DNA of 62,669 nucleotides from assembly GCA_015063585.1 (NCBI GenBank), contig SVTW01000006.1, positions 1 to 62,669 on the forward strand. Reading direction: 5' to 3'. Under the pieces are notes generated by a model that worked only from the letters and a program-made list of their open reading frames with translations, ran no database searches and was not told the origin of the DNA. The DNA is from Oscillospiraceae bacterium (GTDB lineage: Bacteria > Bacillota > Clostridia > Oscillospirales > CAG-272). Position numbers and translations under genes: made by a program. Of the stretch, positions 36,305-45,665 are shown in pieces (positions within the stretch are counted from its first letter, which is position 1; each line of letters opens with the position of its first letter).

Positions 36305-37141
36305 TCAGCGCTTGAGCGGTCTCGCACCGATTTTGTCAAGGATCTCGCCGCAGATATCGGGATCGTCGGAAGTAAACCCAAGCGCACCGTTCTCAAACGC
36401 CTGGCGATGCACCTCAACGTCGGTGTTGAATCGGTAGTATACACAGGGCTTGATTCCCATGAGCGCAAATTCGGTAAAGCGGTCCGGATCGGCAACCGGG
36501 CTCTCATGCACGATCGGCATGCCCTGCGGATCCTTCTCGCCACTGTTAAAAAGGCAGACCTCGTCGTAATATTTGTAGGGGTCGTCGCTTTGATAGCCGC
36601 GCATCTTGGACTTGGGATAAAAACCGTGAATCAGGAAATCGTCGCGGGTGTAGCGCGTGCGAAGCCATGCGCAGATGCCCGTTGAAAAGGTGATCACGGT
36701 GAGGCGATCCTTGCCGAAAATGCCGTACTGCTTGCAAAGAGAGAGCGTCCGCTCGGCAGAAGCATAGGCAAAATCTCCGATGTCCTCGGGATAGTCCTTG
36801 AGCTCAAGCAGAAGCTTGATATCGGGGCGGGTTGCCATCAGCTCGAGAAATTCCTCCATCGTGGGAACCTTTTCCCCTTTGAATTCTTCTCCGAACTTAA
36901 TGCCCGCGTCGGCACGTCGTACCTCCTCCAGCGTCATGCAACAGATTTTCCCCTCCGTATCGGTCGTACGGCTGAGATCCGCGTCATGACAGATCACGAT
37001 GTGGTAGTCCTTTGTCATGTGAACGTCCATTTCAATCGCGTCAATATCAAGCTTGAGAGCCTCGCGGAAGCCCCGCATGGTATTTTCGGGGTATTTCGCG
37101 CGCCAGCCACGGTGGGCGGCAAGTGTTACCTGTTGTTTCAT
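36305..37141 (-). CDS. Glycerophosphodiester phosphodiesterase (second)
   Basis: 278 aa GDPD domain. Catalytic motifs LAAHRGWRAKYPENT (H and R), AIEMDVHMTKD (metal ligands) and IVICHDADLSRTTD (second His). Longer than the GDPD at 16119 (239 aa) and only distantly similar. No signal peptide. Probably releases glycerol-3-phosphate from deacylated phospholipids. Between the YwaF-like and the small membrane protein genes. Confidence 0.92.
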   Translation of the reverse strand: MKQQVTLAAHRGWRAKYPENTMRGFREALKLDIDAIEMDVHMTKDYHIVICHDADLSRTTDTEGKICCMTLEEVRRADAGIKFGEEFKGEKVPTMEEFLELMATRPDIKLLLELKDYPEDIGDFAYASAERTLSLCKQYGIFGKDRLTVITFSTGICAWLRTRYTRDDFLIHGFYPKSKMRGYQSDDPYKYYDEVCLFNSGEKDPQGMPIVHESPVADPDRFTEFALMGIKPCVYYRFNTDVEVHRQAFENGALGFTSDDPDICGEILDKIGARPLKR

Positions 37142-37159
37142 AAAATCATATTCTCCTTT

Positions 37160-37969
37160 TCATTTTATTTTCATTTTGAATCCGTTTGCCGACGCCGATT
37201 TTGGGGTCCTCCGACGCAGACAGAAGAAATGGTATCCCGCATAAAAGGCGGTTATGTAGAGTAAAAACAAGATCACAACGCCGAGCGGATACAGGATCGG
37301 ATTGCCGCCGACAAGACTGTAAAGCAGCTCGTAGGGGGTTCCGTCTCCACGCATCAAAAACATGTAATTATATGAAATCAAGTGGTTCGCGACGTATGCT
37401 GCAACACAGAAGAACGTCAAGATCAAATAGGTGATCGGAATATTGTGCCGCTTCATGGAGGAGAGTCCCGAAATGGCAATGTAGAGCGATGCAAAGCCCG
37501 AAATTGAGTGCGTGATGCCTGAAACAACGTTATCAAAGCAAAGGACAGGATAAACCGCATAGTTATTTCCCGCGGCGTACGTTCCGAGCACAGCCCCCAG
37601 GATACCGAAAATCAGCACGAAATCCAATGCGGCATCACGCACGCGCCCTTTGGAAAAAGCCGCGAGCGGAACCGTAATGAGCTGAATACTGCAAAGGAAA
37701 AGCGGAAGCTCGTAGATCCACGTCATGGGATCTGCGCTTCGAAAGCAAAGAAACACAATTTTGAAAAGCTCGATCGAATCGATCAGAATTGCCGCGACCA
37801 TTAAAACGTGCAGTTTTTTCTCAAACGGCTTACTTCTGTTTTTTCGTCCGAGAAGCACGGCAAGCGTTATCATGACCGCCATCAAGAAAGATACGAAAAG
37901 CAGGTGCTGCCAGGATAAATAGCCCTCCGCCGGGCGTGTATAACCTCCGATTCCAAAAAACTCTCTCAT
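37160..37969 (-). CDS. YwaF-family integral membrane protein
   Basis: 269 aa with six or seven hydrophobic helices. Pattern of the YwaF/TP0381 family: N-terminal WQHLLFVSFLMAVMITL, ELPLFLCSIQLITVPL in the centre, and the ISGFASLYIAISGL and YPLGVVILFLLYITAFYAG helices. Function unknown. First gene of the run that ends with the CE15-like esterase; start after GGGAGGA. Confidence 0.8.
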   Translation of the reverse strand: MREFFGIGGYTRPAEGYLSWQHLLFVSFLMAVMITLAVLLGRKNRSKPFEKKLHVLMVAAILIDSIELFKIVFLCFRSADPMTWIYELPLFLCSIQLITVPLAAFSKGRVRDAALDFVLIFGILGAVLGTYAAGNNYAVYPVLCFDNVVSGITHSISGFASLYIAISGLSSMKRHNIPITYLILTFFCVAAYVANHLISYNYMFLMRGDGTPYELLYSLVGGNPILYPLGVVILFLLYITAFYAGYHFFCLRRRTPKSASANGFKMKIK

Positions 37970-38055
37970 AAAGTCCTCCCATTTCAGCGTTTCGTGATTC
38001 AGGATCCAAGGAAATCATTTATATTCGCTACGGTTTATGTCCAATATTCGATACC

Positions 38056-38084
38056 ATTATATCACACCCTTTTTAATTTGTATA
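38056..38084 (-). promoter_or_regulatory. Promoter of the YwaF/GDPD/CE15 run
   Basis: Minus strand TATACA (38084-38079), 17-nt spacer, TATAAT (38061-38056). -35 box is weak, -10 perfect. Confidence 0.6.
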
Positions 38085-38142
38085 TAAATAAAGACAAAAT
38101 TTTATTTTTTTTTTACATTTTTTCTCAAACAGAAAAAAAGAC

Positions 38143-38171
38143 TTGCACAAGTCCAAAATATATGGTAAAAT
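38143..38171 (+). promoter_or_regulatory. Promoter of the propeller-GH36 operon
   Basis: TTGCAC (38143-38148), 17-nt spacer, TAAAAT (38166-38171). A GGT-TGGC-ACC dyad just downstream (around 38179-38188) could be part of an operator. Confidence 0.75.
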
Positions 38172-38226
38172 GATACCGGTTGGCACCGACCTACCACGTA
38201 AAACCAAGATAAAAGGAGTCTCTTTC

Positions 38227-39600
38227 GTGAAAGCAAAGCTTTGTTTTTTTGATGACTATTACGTAGCCGCGCGTCCAAAAACCGTTCGGCGGACCTTTGC
38301 GCCGCAAAAATTGGGCGAATTTCATGACGCGGCGGCATTACTCCAACTCTATACATCTTTTTTTTATGATCCGTCGGTAAACCGCTTCCGACTCTATTAT
38401 GAAGCCCCCATTCCCGGAAAAGGGACCGAGGTGCGCCGTCTGTTTTTGGCAGAAGCTGCGCAGGTATCGGATTTTCTTTCGGGAAACGTTATCATTTCCG
38501 CCGTTTGCGGTCTTGATGAGGAACACGGGATCCACGGTTGCTCTGTAATCCGCAATCCCGAGGCACCGGACGCGAACCACCGCTATCTTCTGCTCGGAAA
38601 CGCGTATGCCGACGATCGCGATAAGCGCTATTTCATGCGTGCCTTCTCGGCGGACGGCATTGCCTTCTCGGAAATGGCACCCGTTTATCCGGCGGGACAG
38701 GATTATAAGGACACCTACAACAGCGTTTGCTACAACCCCTACCGTCATGAATATTTCGCGACCACACGCGTGGCAACGATGGACCGCCGAATTGCCTATA
38801 TCCGATCCCGGGACGGTGTGCATTGGACCGATCCCGAATTGCTCCTACACCCCCTCTCAACCGCGAACATCGGAACGCAACACTATGCGCTCGGCGTTTC
38901 GCATCTGAACGGCATTTTCTACGGTCTTTTGTGGCGTTTTCTGACCGATCTCGATCAACCCGATTTTACCGACATGGGTGGGTTTATGGAAAACGATCTG
39001 CTCTACAGCTACGATGGGCATTGCTTCATTTCAACCGATTGCGCGCCCGTGTGTAAAAGACCGCCCGAGCCCGAATACGGCTGCAAGCAATTGTGGCTGA
39101 TGAACATGGAGGAAGCGGGTGACCGCTATATTCTATGCGGAGGTGCCAGCAGAATTGCGCACGGAAGCTCTTACGCGGAAAACGATAAATTCGCCACAAC
39201 GGTATTTTATGACATTCGGCGGGACGGTTTTTGTGCACTGGAGGGTACGGGGAAAGACAGCGTGGTCTACACCAAGCCCATCTACTTTGAAGGCGGCGAG
39301 ATCGCCTTGAATTGCGACGCCTCCCAAGGATCCGTTTCCGTGGCGCTCATCGCGGCAAACGGAAACGGCATCGACGGCTTTGGATTTGACGACTGCATCG
39401 CTTTTTCGGGCAAGGACTGTGTGAACGGCAAGCTTTCGTTCCGTTCCGCCTCCCTCGATTCGCTTGTTGGAAAAAGACTCCGCTTTGCCATTCGATTGGA
39501 AAACGCGCGCCTCTATTCGATCACCTTTGAAGGCAGACCCTTCATTCACCGTGATCCGCAGTACAGCTTCAATGATCCCCGCCCGATGAAAATCAACTGA
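38227..39600 (+). CDS. Five-bladed beta-propeller glycosidase-like protein
   Basis: 457 aa, starting with GTG 38227 after AAAGGAG (an in-frame ATG upstream lies within the promoter). No signal peptide. Blocks such as SFFYDPSVNRFRLYYEA, RDGVHWTDPELLL, NSVCYNPYRHEYFATTR and FSADGIAFSEM recur with the Asp-box-like spacing of GH32/GH43/GH62-type propellers. C-terminal 110 residues look like the beta-sandwich of GH32 enzymes. Specific substrate and catalytic acids cannot be named. 47 nt ahead of the GH36 gene, so likely used with it on the same oligosaccharide. Confidence 0.7.
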   Translation: MKAKLCFFDDYYVAARPKTVRRTFAPQKLGEFHDAAALLQLYTSFFYDPSVNRFRLYYEAPIPGKGTEVRRLFLAEAAQVSDFLSGNVIISAVCGLDEEHGIHGCSVIRNPEAPDANHRYLLLGNAYADDRDKRYFMRAFSADGIAFSEMAPVYPAGQDYKDTYNSVCYNPYRHEYFATTRVATMDRRIAYIRSRDGVHWTDPELLLHPLSTANIGTQHYALGVSHLNGIFYGLLWRFLTDLDQPDFTDMGGFMENDLLYSYDGHCFISTDCAPVCKRPPEPEYGCKQLWLMNMEEAGDRYILCGGASRIAHGSSYAENDKFATTVFYDIRRDGFCALEGTGKDSVVYTKPIYFEGGEIALNCDASQGSVSVALIAANGNGIDGFGFDDCIAFSGKDCVNGKLSFRSASLDSLVGKRLRFAIRLENARLYSITFEGRPFIHRDPQYSFNDPRPMKIN

Positions 39601-39647
39601 CACCGTAATTATAAACCGACACCGCAAGAATAAAAGGAGATTATCAC

Positions 39648-41351
39648 ATGAATCAAACAAACTTATCCAATTGTTTTTATTCATTGGAGAACAACGTGCT
39701 AACGCTTGGCAACAGCCTGTTTTCCACCACCTTTTCAAACATCCGCTCGGCAACGTCGAAAATAGCCGACGGCGAAGGACTCTCCGAGCCCTATCTCGAA
39801 ATTACGGTAACCAAGGAGGACGGCTCGCTCTGCCAATATTGCATTTGGGCGGACCTGCCGTTGGTAGAGATCCCCTCCTACCGCGATCCCACGCTCTTTC
39901 AGCTCAAGGGTGAGCATTGGATCATTCGCAACGTGAAGCTGCGTGCCTTTACCGACGACAACGACACGCTGACAGAGGAAAACGAAGTCACTTTCTTCCG
40001 CGGCATGCTGCAGGGTGAACGGCACGGCGAACTGTTTTTCTTTGAGGACGTTGAAACCGATGCAGCCATTGTTCTGATCTCCGAGACCGCCGACTATACC
40101 ACCACCACCCTGCGCATCAACGACTACACCGTGTCGCTCGAAAACGGCGGAAACGGTTTGGTGCTGGGCTTCTGCCGCCGCGGTGAGTGCGAAAAGCTTT
40201 GCCGTGATTATCAGCGCCGCGCACGCCGTTATAACCGCTTGGTCAGCATGTCAAACACGTGGGGCGACCGCAACGGAAGCACGCGCGTGTGCCAAGACTT
40301 TATTTTGCGTGAGATCGATACGGCGGAGGAACTGGGTGTTGATATCGTGCAGATCGACGACGGTTGGCAAATGGGAGATACCGCTTGGAAATGTCAAAGA
40401 GATGAACAGCATCGCCGTATGTTTGACGGAGATTATTGGGCTTGCAACCATGAGCGTTTCCCCGACGAATTGGCACCCGTCGTACAGTATGCCGCCGAGA
40501 AAGGCATTCGAACCGGCATGTGGTTTGCACCCTACAGCCGCGATCATTTTTCTCATTTTGACCGTGACCTCGCGGTATTGCGCCGCGCGTACACCGAATG
40601 GGGAATCCGCTTTTTCAAGCTCGACATGTACTGGGTTTCAAACGACATCGAACGCGATTGCATGCTTCGCTTGCTCCGTGAGATCCACCGTTTCGGAAAG
40701 GACGTAACCGTTCAGATGGACGTGACACGAAATGAACGCCTGAATTATCTTTGCGGCAGACAGTACGGCACGGTTTTTGTGGAGAACCGCTACTCGTGGA
40801 CGGCAAACTCCTTCCCGCACCGTATCCTGCGCAATCTCTGGATGATCAGCCGCTATCTGCCCGCTTCGCGCTTCCAATTTGAGCTGCTCAATCCCGATCT
40901 CAACGCCGACAAATACGCGCCGAACGATCCTTTCGCGCCGCATCTGTACAGCATGGACTACCTCTTTGCATCCGTCATGCTCTCCAATCCTCTGTTCTGG
41001 ATGGAAATGCAGTTCCTACCCGAACGGCGCCGCGCTGAATTAAAGGGCATCATGTCGGTTTGGAAGGGTCTGCAGGAGGAGCTTGCGCAGGCTGACGTTT
41101 GCCCCATCGGTGAAAAGCCGAGCGGCAGAAGTATGACGGGATTCTGCGTCACCTCCAACGGTGTGCCCGCTTACCTTCTCCTGTTCCGTGAGGCGACCGA
41201 TCGGACAGATGCGGTCCTCTCCGCCCCCGTTCAAAAAGCGCAGACAAAGATCCTTGCATCCAACGGCAACTGTGCGGTGCGGGTTGAAAACGGCAGTGTT
41301 TCGGTTCATTTCGACGCCCCCCGTTCCTATGCTCTTGTTCAATTGATTTAA
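39648..41351 (+). CDS. GH36/GH27-type alpha-galactosidase-like enzyme
   Basis: 567 aa. TIM-barrel with VDIVQIDDGWQMGD, GIRTGMWFAPYSRD, FFKLDMYW (probable nucleophile Asp within the KxD motif) and a later VQMDVTRNERLNYLCGRQYG segment. N-terminal 170 residues form a beta-sandwich and the last 70 a small beta domain, as in melibiase/GH36 proteins; shorter than typical GH36 (about 720 aa). Would cut terminal alpha-galactose from oligosaccharides in the cytoplasm. Operon partner of the propeller gene. Confidence 0.82.
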   Translation: MNQTNLSNCFYSLENNVLTLGNSLFSTTFSNIRSATSKIADGEGLSEPYLEITVTKEDGSLCQYCIWADLPLVEIPSYRDPTLFQLKGEHWIIRNVKLRAFTDDNDTLTEENEVTFFRGMLQGERHGELFFFEDVETDAAIVLISETADYTTTTLRINDYTVSLENGGNGLVLGFCRRGECEKLCRDYQRRARRYNRLVSMSNTWGDRNGSTRVCQDFILREIDTAEELGVDIVQIDDGWQMGDTAWKCQRDEQHRRMFDGDYWACNHERFPDELAPVVQYAAEKGIRTGMWFAPYSRDHFSHFDRDLAVLRRAYTEWGIRFFKLDMYWVSNDIERDCMLRLLREIHRFGKDVTVQMDVTRNERLNYLCGRQYGTVFVENRYSWTANSFPHRILRNLWMISRYLPASRFQFELLNPDLNADKYAPNDPFAPHLYSMDYLFASVMLSNPLFWMEMQFLPERRRAELKGIMSVWKGLQEELAQADVCPIGEKPSGRSMTGFCVTSNGVPAYLLLFREATDRTDAVLSAPVQKAQTKILASNGNCAVRVENGSVSVHFDAPRSYALVQLI

Positions 41352-41375
41352 AATTACAAAATACCGTATCCGAAT

Positions 41376-41429
41376 CCAAAAGAGAAGGTTCCAAGCGCAC
41401 TTTCATGCGTTTGGAACCTTCTCTTTTGG
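41376..41429. terminator. Bidirectional terminator
   Basis: Perfect 19-bp stem CCAAAAGAGAAGGTTCCAA between the converging GH36 and TIM-barrel genes. Confidence 0.92.
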
Positions 41430-41432
41430 GTA

Positions 41433-43394
41433 TTAAAAATGAAATGATCGGTCAAAATCCGATCCATTGATCTCCAACCCTGCAAATTCATAGGGGTAAA
41501 GCCGTGAATCAAGCACCACGCAGTTGCCTTCCACATGCCCGTTGCAATGGAGGTACCGTACGCGTTCAATCGGTAGATTCACACAAACCCGAACCGCGTC
41601 GGCACGGTCATCAAAGAGATTCCATATGCCAACACGGAGCGTATCACCTTCCCTTTTAACAAGCAGATAAAGCAGGGGATCGTTCCCCTCAAGATACGCG
41701 TCCAATGGTCTGCCGCCCAGCCATTCAATTGCCTGCACAAGCATACGTCGACGCACATAGCTTTTGAAATATCCACTGCGTAACCTTGCCTCACGCGCGG
41801 AAAACGGAAGCACCAAAAAGCGTTCACCCTCCGCATTTTCATATTGAAAAACAAAATCACGCGTCTGTCCGTCCTCTGACAACCGCGAAAGAATACGTGC
41901 CGTCGGTTTTACACACACGTGCGGCAAGAACATCGGATCAAGACGAATCTTCTCATTTCTCATCCATTCATGCTCTGTGGGAAGAACGTAAAAGCCCTCC
42001 CGCGCATCGGGTGCTTCATACGTGACCTTCTCCAGCCCCACGTCAATTCCGCGCGCTGTCAGCAGCTCTGCCGCTTGCAGGTCAAGAATCGTGCCGCTTG
42101 CAAGCTCCTCGCGCGGGATGTGTCTGCCCGCCTCTCCAAAAACGATCGAAACAGAGCCATGCTCGTCGGTTCTCGGGAGTGAACACGCTGCGATCAAGGT
42201 ATAGGCAGAGCTTTCATCGATCATAAGCGCTTCCGAACGGGTCAGAAGATCGGAAGCGTGCGGATCTAAAACTGCGTCACGGATCACGTTTTTGGAATGA
42301 TAAGGGCGAACCCCCATCGTTTTCCCTTTTGAAAAAAGATCCTCAATTTCACAGCAAAGATCGCGATTGCGCGCGGCAAAATCAATATATCCGCGCTCAT
42401 ATGACGGTGAGGAAACATAATCCATCATATATTTCATGATCCCGTTGGGGCGCCCGTCAGCTCGCAGAATCATATCAAAGCATTCCAGATGCGAGGCAGG
42501 GCAGGCAAAGCGCGGACGCGGATAGGTATCTCCCTCCACCAACACCTCAACGTTGCTGTTTTCACACCACGTAAGCTGGGTGCGCTCCTTTTCAATCACA
42601 TTTGCAAGAAACGGCTCACGCTCGATTTCATTCAATGCGGAAAGATGATAGGGCGCGCCAAACAAGCGCATCAAGGGCTTCGTGTTCCCCGCCAGAACGT
42701 TTGCAAGCACAATTGGATCGACCCCATCGGTATCCCAACACGCCATCGTAATGCAAGCTCCGAGCCGAACAGAGGGGTCGACCGCATCCACGGAGCGGCG
42801 CAAGCGCTCGGCAAAAAGCAGCTTTCCCTCCCCCTGTACGGCAAGCCATGCATCACGGTATTCGTTACGGCCGCCGCACAGCATCCTTTCTCGCAATTCC
42901 TCGCGCGAGACCGCTCTCCCGAGCCGTTTGGTAAGTGCAGCCATGTGAAGATCACAGCAGCACCCAAACCCCTGCCCCATGCGAAAATCATCATCTAGGA
43001 GAAGCGTACGAGCGCCACACGCGATCAGCTCCTGAATCCATGAAGCAATCCAATCGGCATGACGCATATCCATCGGACAGAATGCCGCGACCTCTCCAAG
43101 ATCCAATCTGCGAATGTGCGTTGCGTGAGCGGGCTTTTTTCGGGACGGCGGTGATACACGGTCATGCCCCAGCGTTTCCCCCAACCAAACAAGCGTTTCC
43201 ATTCGGTTCGCTTCAAAGAAGCGCAGAAGCTCGCCCAGCTCCTTTAATGTTTCGGGGGAAGATCCGCCGTATTCCATTTCGCGGTAGAGCGCGATTGCAA
43301 CACGGTTCGCTCCCGCTTCTTTCAGACATTTCAGAGTCTCCTCCCGATGAAGATATGCTGTATGACAAATGACAGGCACTGTTACGGAATACAT
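41433..43394 (-). CDS. Unassigned TIM-barrel glycoside-hydrolase-like protein
   Basis: 653 aa from ATG 43394 (after GGCGGTG); a TTG at 43409 is an alternative. No signal peptide. First 290 residues read as a (beta/alpha)8 barrel (TYLHREETLKCLKEAGANRV, TLLLDDDFRMGQ, SVRLGACITMACWDTDG, LTWCENSNVEVLVEGDTYPRP); residues 330-520 hold a Rossmann-like part (ALMIDESSAYTLIAACSLPR, GTILDLQAAELLTARGID), and the last 80 a beta-sandwich. This is the layout of GH42-like and related enzymes with a trimerisation-type domain, but no CAZy family motif is certain. Follows the beta-helix gene by 15 nt. Confidence 0.6.
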   Translation of the reverse strand: MYSVTVPVICHTAYLHREETLKCLKEAGANRVAIALYREMEYGGSSPETLKELGELLRFFEANRMETLVWLGETLGHDRVSPPSRKKPAHATHIRRLDLGEVAAFCPMDMRHADWIASWIQELIACGARTLLLDDDFRMGQGFGCCCDLHMAALTKRLGRAVSREELRERMLCGGRNEYRDAWLAVQGEGKLLFAERLRRSVDAVDPSVRLGACITMACWDTDGVDPIVLANVLAGNTKPLMRLFGAPYHLSALNEIEREPFLANVIEKERTQLTWCENSNVEVLVEGDTYPRPRFACPASHLECFDMILRADGRPNGIMKYMMDYVSSPSYERGYIDFAARNRDLCCEIEDLFSKGKTMGVRPYHSKNVIRDAVLDPHASDLLTRSEALMIDESSAYTLIAACSLPRTDEHGSVSIVFGEAGRHIPREELASGTILDLQAAELLTARGIDVGLEKVTYEAPDAREGFYVLPTEHEWMRNEKIRLDPMFLPHVCVKPTARILSRLSEDGQTRDFVFQYENAEGERFLVLPFSAREARLRSGYFKSYVRRRMLVQAIEWLGGRPLDAYLEGNDPLLYLLVKREGDTLRVGIWNLFDDRADAVRVCVNLPIERVRYLHCNGHVEGNCVVLDSRLYPYEFAGLEINGSDFDRSFHF

Positions 43395-43409
43395 AGACAG
43401 CACCGCCAA

Positions 43410-44402
43410 TCAAGCAAGCAGTTCCTGCTTGGAAAGCAGATGTCCGCCCACTGTTACGTCGCGCACAACCGCATCCGAGGTGCAAGCAAGATGCTCGGCA
43501 AAGCAGTTTTCATTTCCGCATGCCGGACGGCCGCCCACTGTCATGCCGTTGATGCGTCCCCAAAACGGAGCCGTACTTTCAAATGCCACGTGGCGGGCTT
43601 CACGGTCCGAATACCAATATGCAAAGCATTCACGGAAGGATCCTCCGCCCGTTACGGTACGGAAACCGGTTGCAAAATGGTCACTGTAACAGAAATCATA
43701 CCAATTGTTTTTACCGAAATCGTCCAGAAAACCAACCGTTTCCGCATAATCAGAATAGGATTCCGAGGTGATGTAGTACAAAGGATGAATGTTGCGAAGC
43801 ATATTTCCGCCACGCTTGATGTGAACACCGGTGAACACGTTTCCGATTCGCATATTGGTAAGCGTATTGTCAAGGCCCTCGATCAACACGCCAACCGAAT
43901 CGCGCCGACCCGTTCCCGTAATATTCACTCCAAAAATATCGGCATCTGAGGAGCCGCTGTTTGCGCCGTATTGGATATGCAAGCCGATAAGTGCGTTTTT
44001 GATCGACGTGTTTCGAACATAGGTCTCCCTTCCCCCGTCAATCGAAATGCCGTTGGCAAGTCCGCGGCAGTCGATAATTCCGCCGTCCAAGCCATAGTTA
44101 CTGCCGGGCGTAAAAATATCGTTTTCGGGATCCTTACCGCCCAAGCGGATCATCGCGCCCTCGTCCGACCATCCGTCCATCGCACGGATCACCGCAAAAT
44201 CCGCGAGCTTGAGAGAAACACTTCTCGCAGGCGCGGCAGGTGTGAAAACAGGCTTACCAATCAGATATTCGCCGTCCGGAAAAAAGAGTGTACGGTTTGG
44301 ATTTTCATCGATCACGCGTTGCAGAATCTCCGAAACATCCTCGCCGCACCCCACGTTCAGATAATCGGTTACCACTACGTAGCTTTTCAAAAATTCATTC
44401 AT
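43410..44402 (-). CDS. Right-handed beta-helix protein, pectate-lyase superfamily
   Basis: 330 aa from ATG 44402 (after GGAAAGGAAGC). Begins like glycosyl hydrolase family 28/pectate lyase 3 proteins: VVVTDYLNVGCGEDVSEILQ then FFPDGEYLIGKPV. Later short parallel strands repeat (NGISIDGGRETYVRNTSIKN, SGSSDADIFGVNITGTG, TLTNMRIGNVFTGVHI), as expected for a helix. No signal peptide. Could act on pectin-like or other surface polysaccharide; no catalytic triad assigned. First gene of the operon with the TIM-barrel gene. Confidence 0.72.
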   Translation of the reverse strand: MNEFLKSYVVVTDYLNVGCGEDVSEILQRVIDENPNRTLFFPDGEYLIGKPVFTPAAPARSVSLKLADFAVIRAMDGWSDEGAMIRLGGKDPENDIFTPGSNYGLDGGIIDCRGLANGISIDGGRETYVRNTSIKNALIGLHIQYGANSGSSDADIFGVNITGTGRRDSVGVLIEGLDNTLTNMRIGNVFTGVHIKRGGNMLRNIHPLYYITSESYSDYAETVGFLDDFGKNNWYDFCYSDHFATGFRTVTGGGSFRECFAYWYSDREARHVAFESTAPFWGRINGMTVGGRPACGNENCFAEHLACTSDAVVRDVTVGGHLLSKQELLA

Positions 44403-44445
44403 TTTCTCGCTTCCTTTCCAAGTCGGTATCCAAAGTCTTTCCCCT

Positions 44446-44474
44446 ATTATAGCACGCCCCTCCACCGTTGACAA
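44446..44474 (-). promoter_or_regulatory. Promoter of the beta-helix/TIM-barrel operon
   Basis: Minus strand TTGTCA (44474-44469), 17-nt spacer, TATAAT (44451-44446). Confidence 0.8.
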
Positions 44475-44573
44475 GCCCCTCACTCCAAAAAAACGCTCCC
44501 AACCTGCATTTTGGCAAAAAAGCGTTAAGACTGTCAAATAAGTGAAGCCTTGGAGCGGATTAGATTAAAAATC

Positions 44574-44622
44574 GAAACAGGAGATGCGGTAACGCGTTTT
44601 CGCGTTTGGCATCTCCTGTTTC
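44574..44622 (-). terminator. Terminator of dgoK
   Basis: 14-bp stem GAAACAGGAGATGC / GCATCTCCTGTTTC with further pairing in the loop (AACGCG/CGCGTT) and a U-run on the minus strand. Confidence 0.88.
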
Positions 44623-44632
44623 TGTTTTGCGG

Positions 44633-45559
44633 TTACTCCGCCTCGTAAATTTTGACCGCGCCAAGTGTGACCGAGCAATTTACGATCGCATCTGAGAGCG
44701 CCTCAACGTGTTGGCTGCCATATACCGTGAGCAAATGCGCCAACGCGTGCTTGAACTGCGCCTGTCCGCCGATCACAACGTTTTGCGCGCCACTGTTCAA
44801 AATGGCTTGCACCTCATCGCACAAAATAACGCCGAGCAAAAAGCTATAGCAGGCTTCGGGCGATGCGCCAAACCGCGTTTGCAGAATGCGGGTTTTAAAA
44901 AGCGCCTCGTTGATCCCATTCGCACGGCAAAACGTGTAGCCTTGCTCAAGATCCGCATTCAAAATCGTATTATGCGTAAAATCCGCCGCGTCGCGCAGGA
45001 TCGTATGTTGCATCACCGCGGCAAAGAGCTCGCCGCTCATCATGGTGCGCAGACCCGTGATCCGCCCCTCCGCGTCAACCGTAATATGCTTGGAATGCGA
45101 GCCGGGCAGAATATAAAGTGCCTCTTTTCCGATCTGCTCGAAAAGGCCGACGACCTCGGTCTCCTCCCCGCGCATCATATCGGTGTCAGCAAAGGATTCC
45201 GCATCGACTCTCGCACCGCGAATGAAGGACCACGGAATCTCGGAAATATCGGCAAACACCTCGCGGTGCATAGAGGCGTGCAATTCACGCTTTCCGGTCG
45301 GAAGGGTCACATGTGGCAAATGACACAGACCGTATTCCGATGTGATCATACCCGATGCCAGAATTTGTGCAATATCCCCCGCCGTAACACCTTGCTTTTT
45401 GAGCAGCTCCGCAATCGCGTTTCGGATCGCCGCGCGGTATTCCGCCTTCTCGGCGCGAATTCCAATTGAGAGCTTGCAGGTATCGGTAACTTTTCCGTCA
45501 CGGACAAAATAGAGGCGTGTATTGGTCGTTCCGCCGTCAACCGTAATATAGAGTGCCAT
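44633..45559 (-). CDS. dgoK: 2-dehydro-3-deoxygalactonokinase
   Basis: 308 aa sugar kinase of the DgoK family: N-terminal YITVDGGTTNTRLYFVRDGKV phosphate motif, GMITSEYGLCHLPH, LYILPGSHSKHI and QNVVIGGQAQFKHAL. It phosphorylates 2-keto-3-deoxygalactonate in galactonate catabolism. The aldolase (dgoA) and dehydratase (dgoD) that normally flank it are not in the window. Its promoter lies at 45666-45694, and it ends at its own terminator, so it is monocistronic. Confidence 0.9.
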   Translation of the reverse strand: MALYITVDGGTTNTRLYFVRDGKVTDTCKLSIGIRAEKAEYRAAIRNAIAELLKKQGVTAGDIAQILASGMITSEYGLCHLPHVTLPTGKRELHASMHREVFADISEIPWSFIRGARVDAESFADTDMMRGEETEVVGLFEQIGKEALYILPGSHSKHITVDAEGRITGLRTMMSGELFAAVMQHTILRDAADFTHNTILNADLEQGYTFCRANGINEALFKTRILQTRFGASPEACYSFLLGVILCDEVQAILNSGAQNVVIGGQAQFKHALAHLLTVYGSQHVEALSDAIVNCSVTLGAVKIYEAE

Positions 45560-45665
45560 GTCCTCTCCTTATTTCATGTTTGATTGCTCCCCGATTTCCG
45601 CGGCACTCGGTTCGGCTTGCAACCGCGACGCGCGCATCGGGATCATTTTTGAATCTTTCCCTTAT

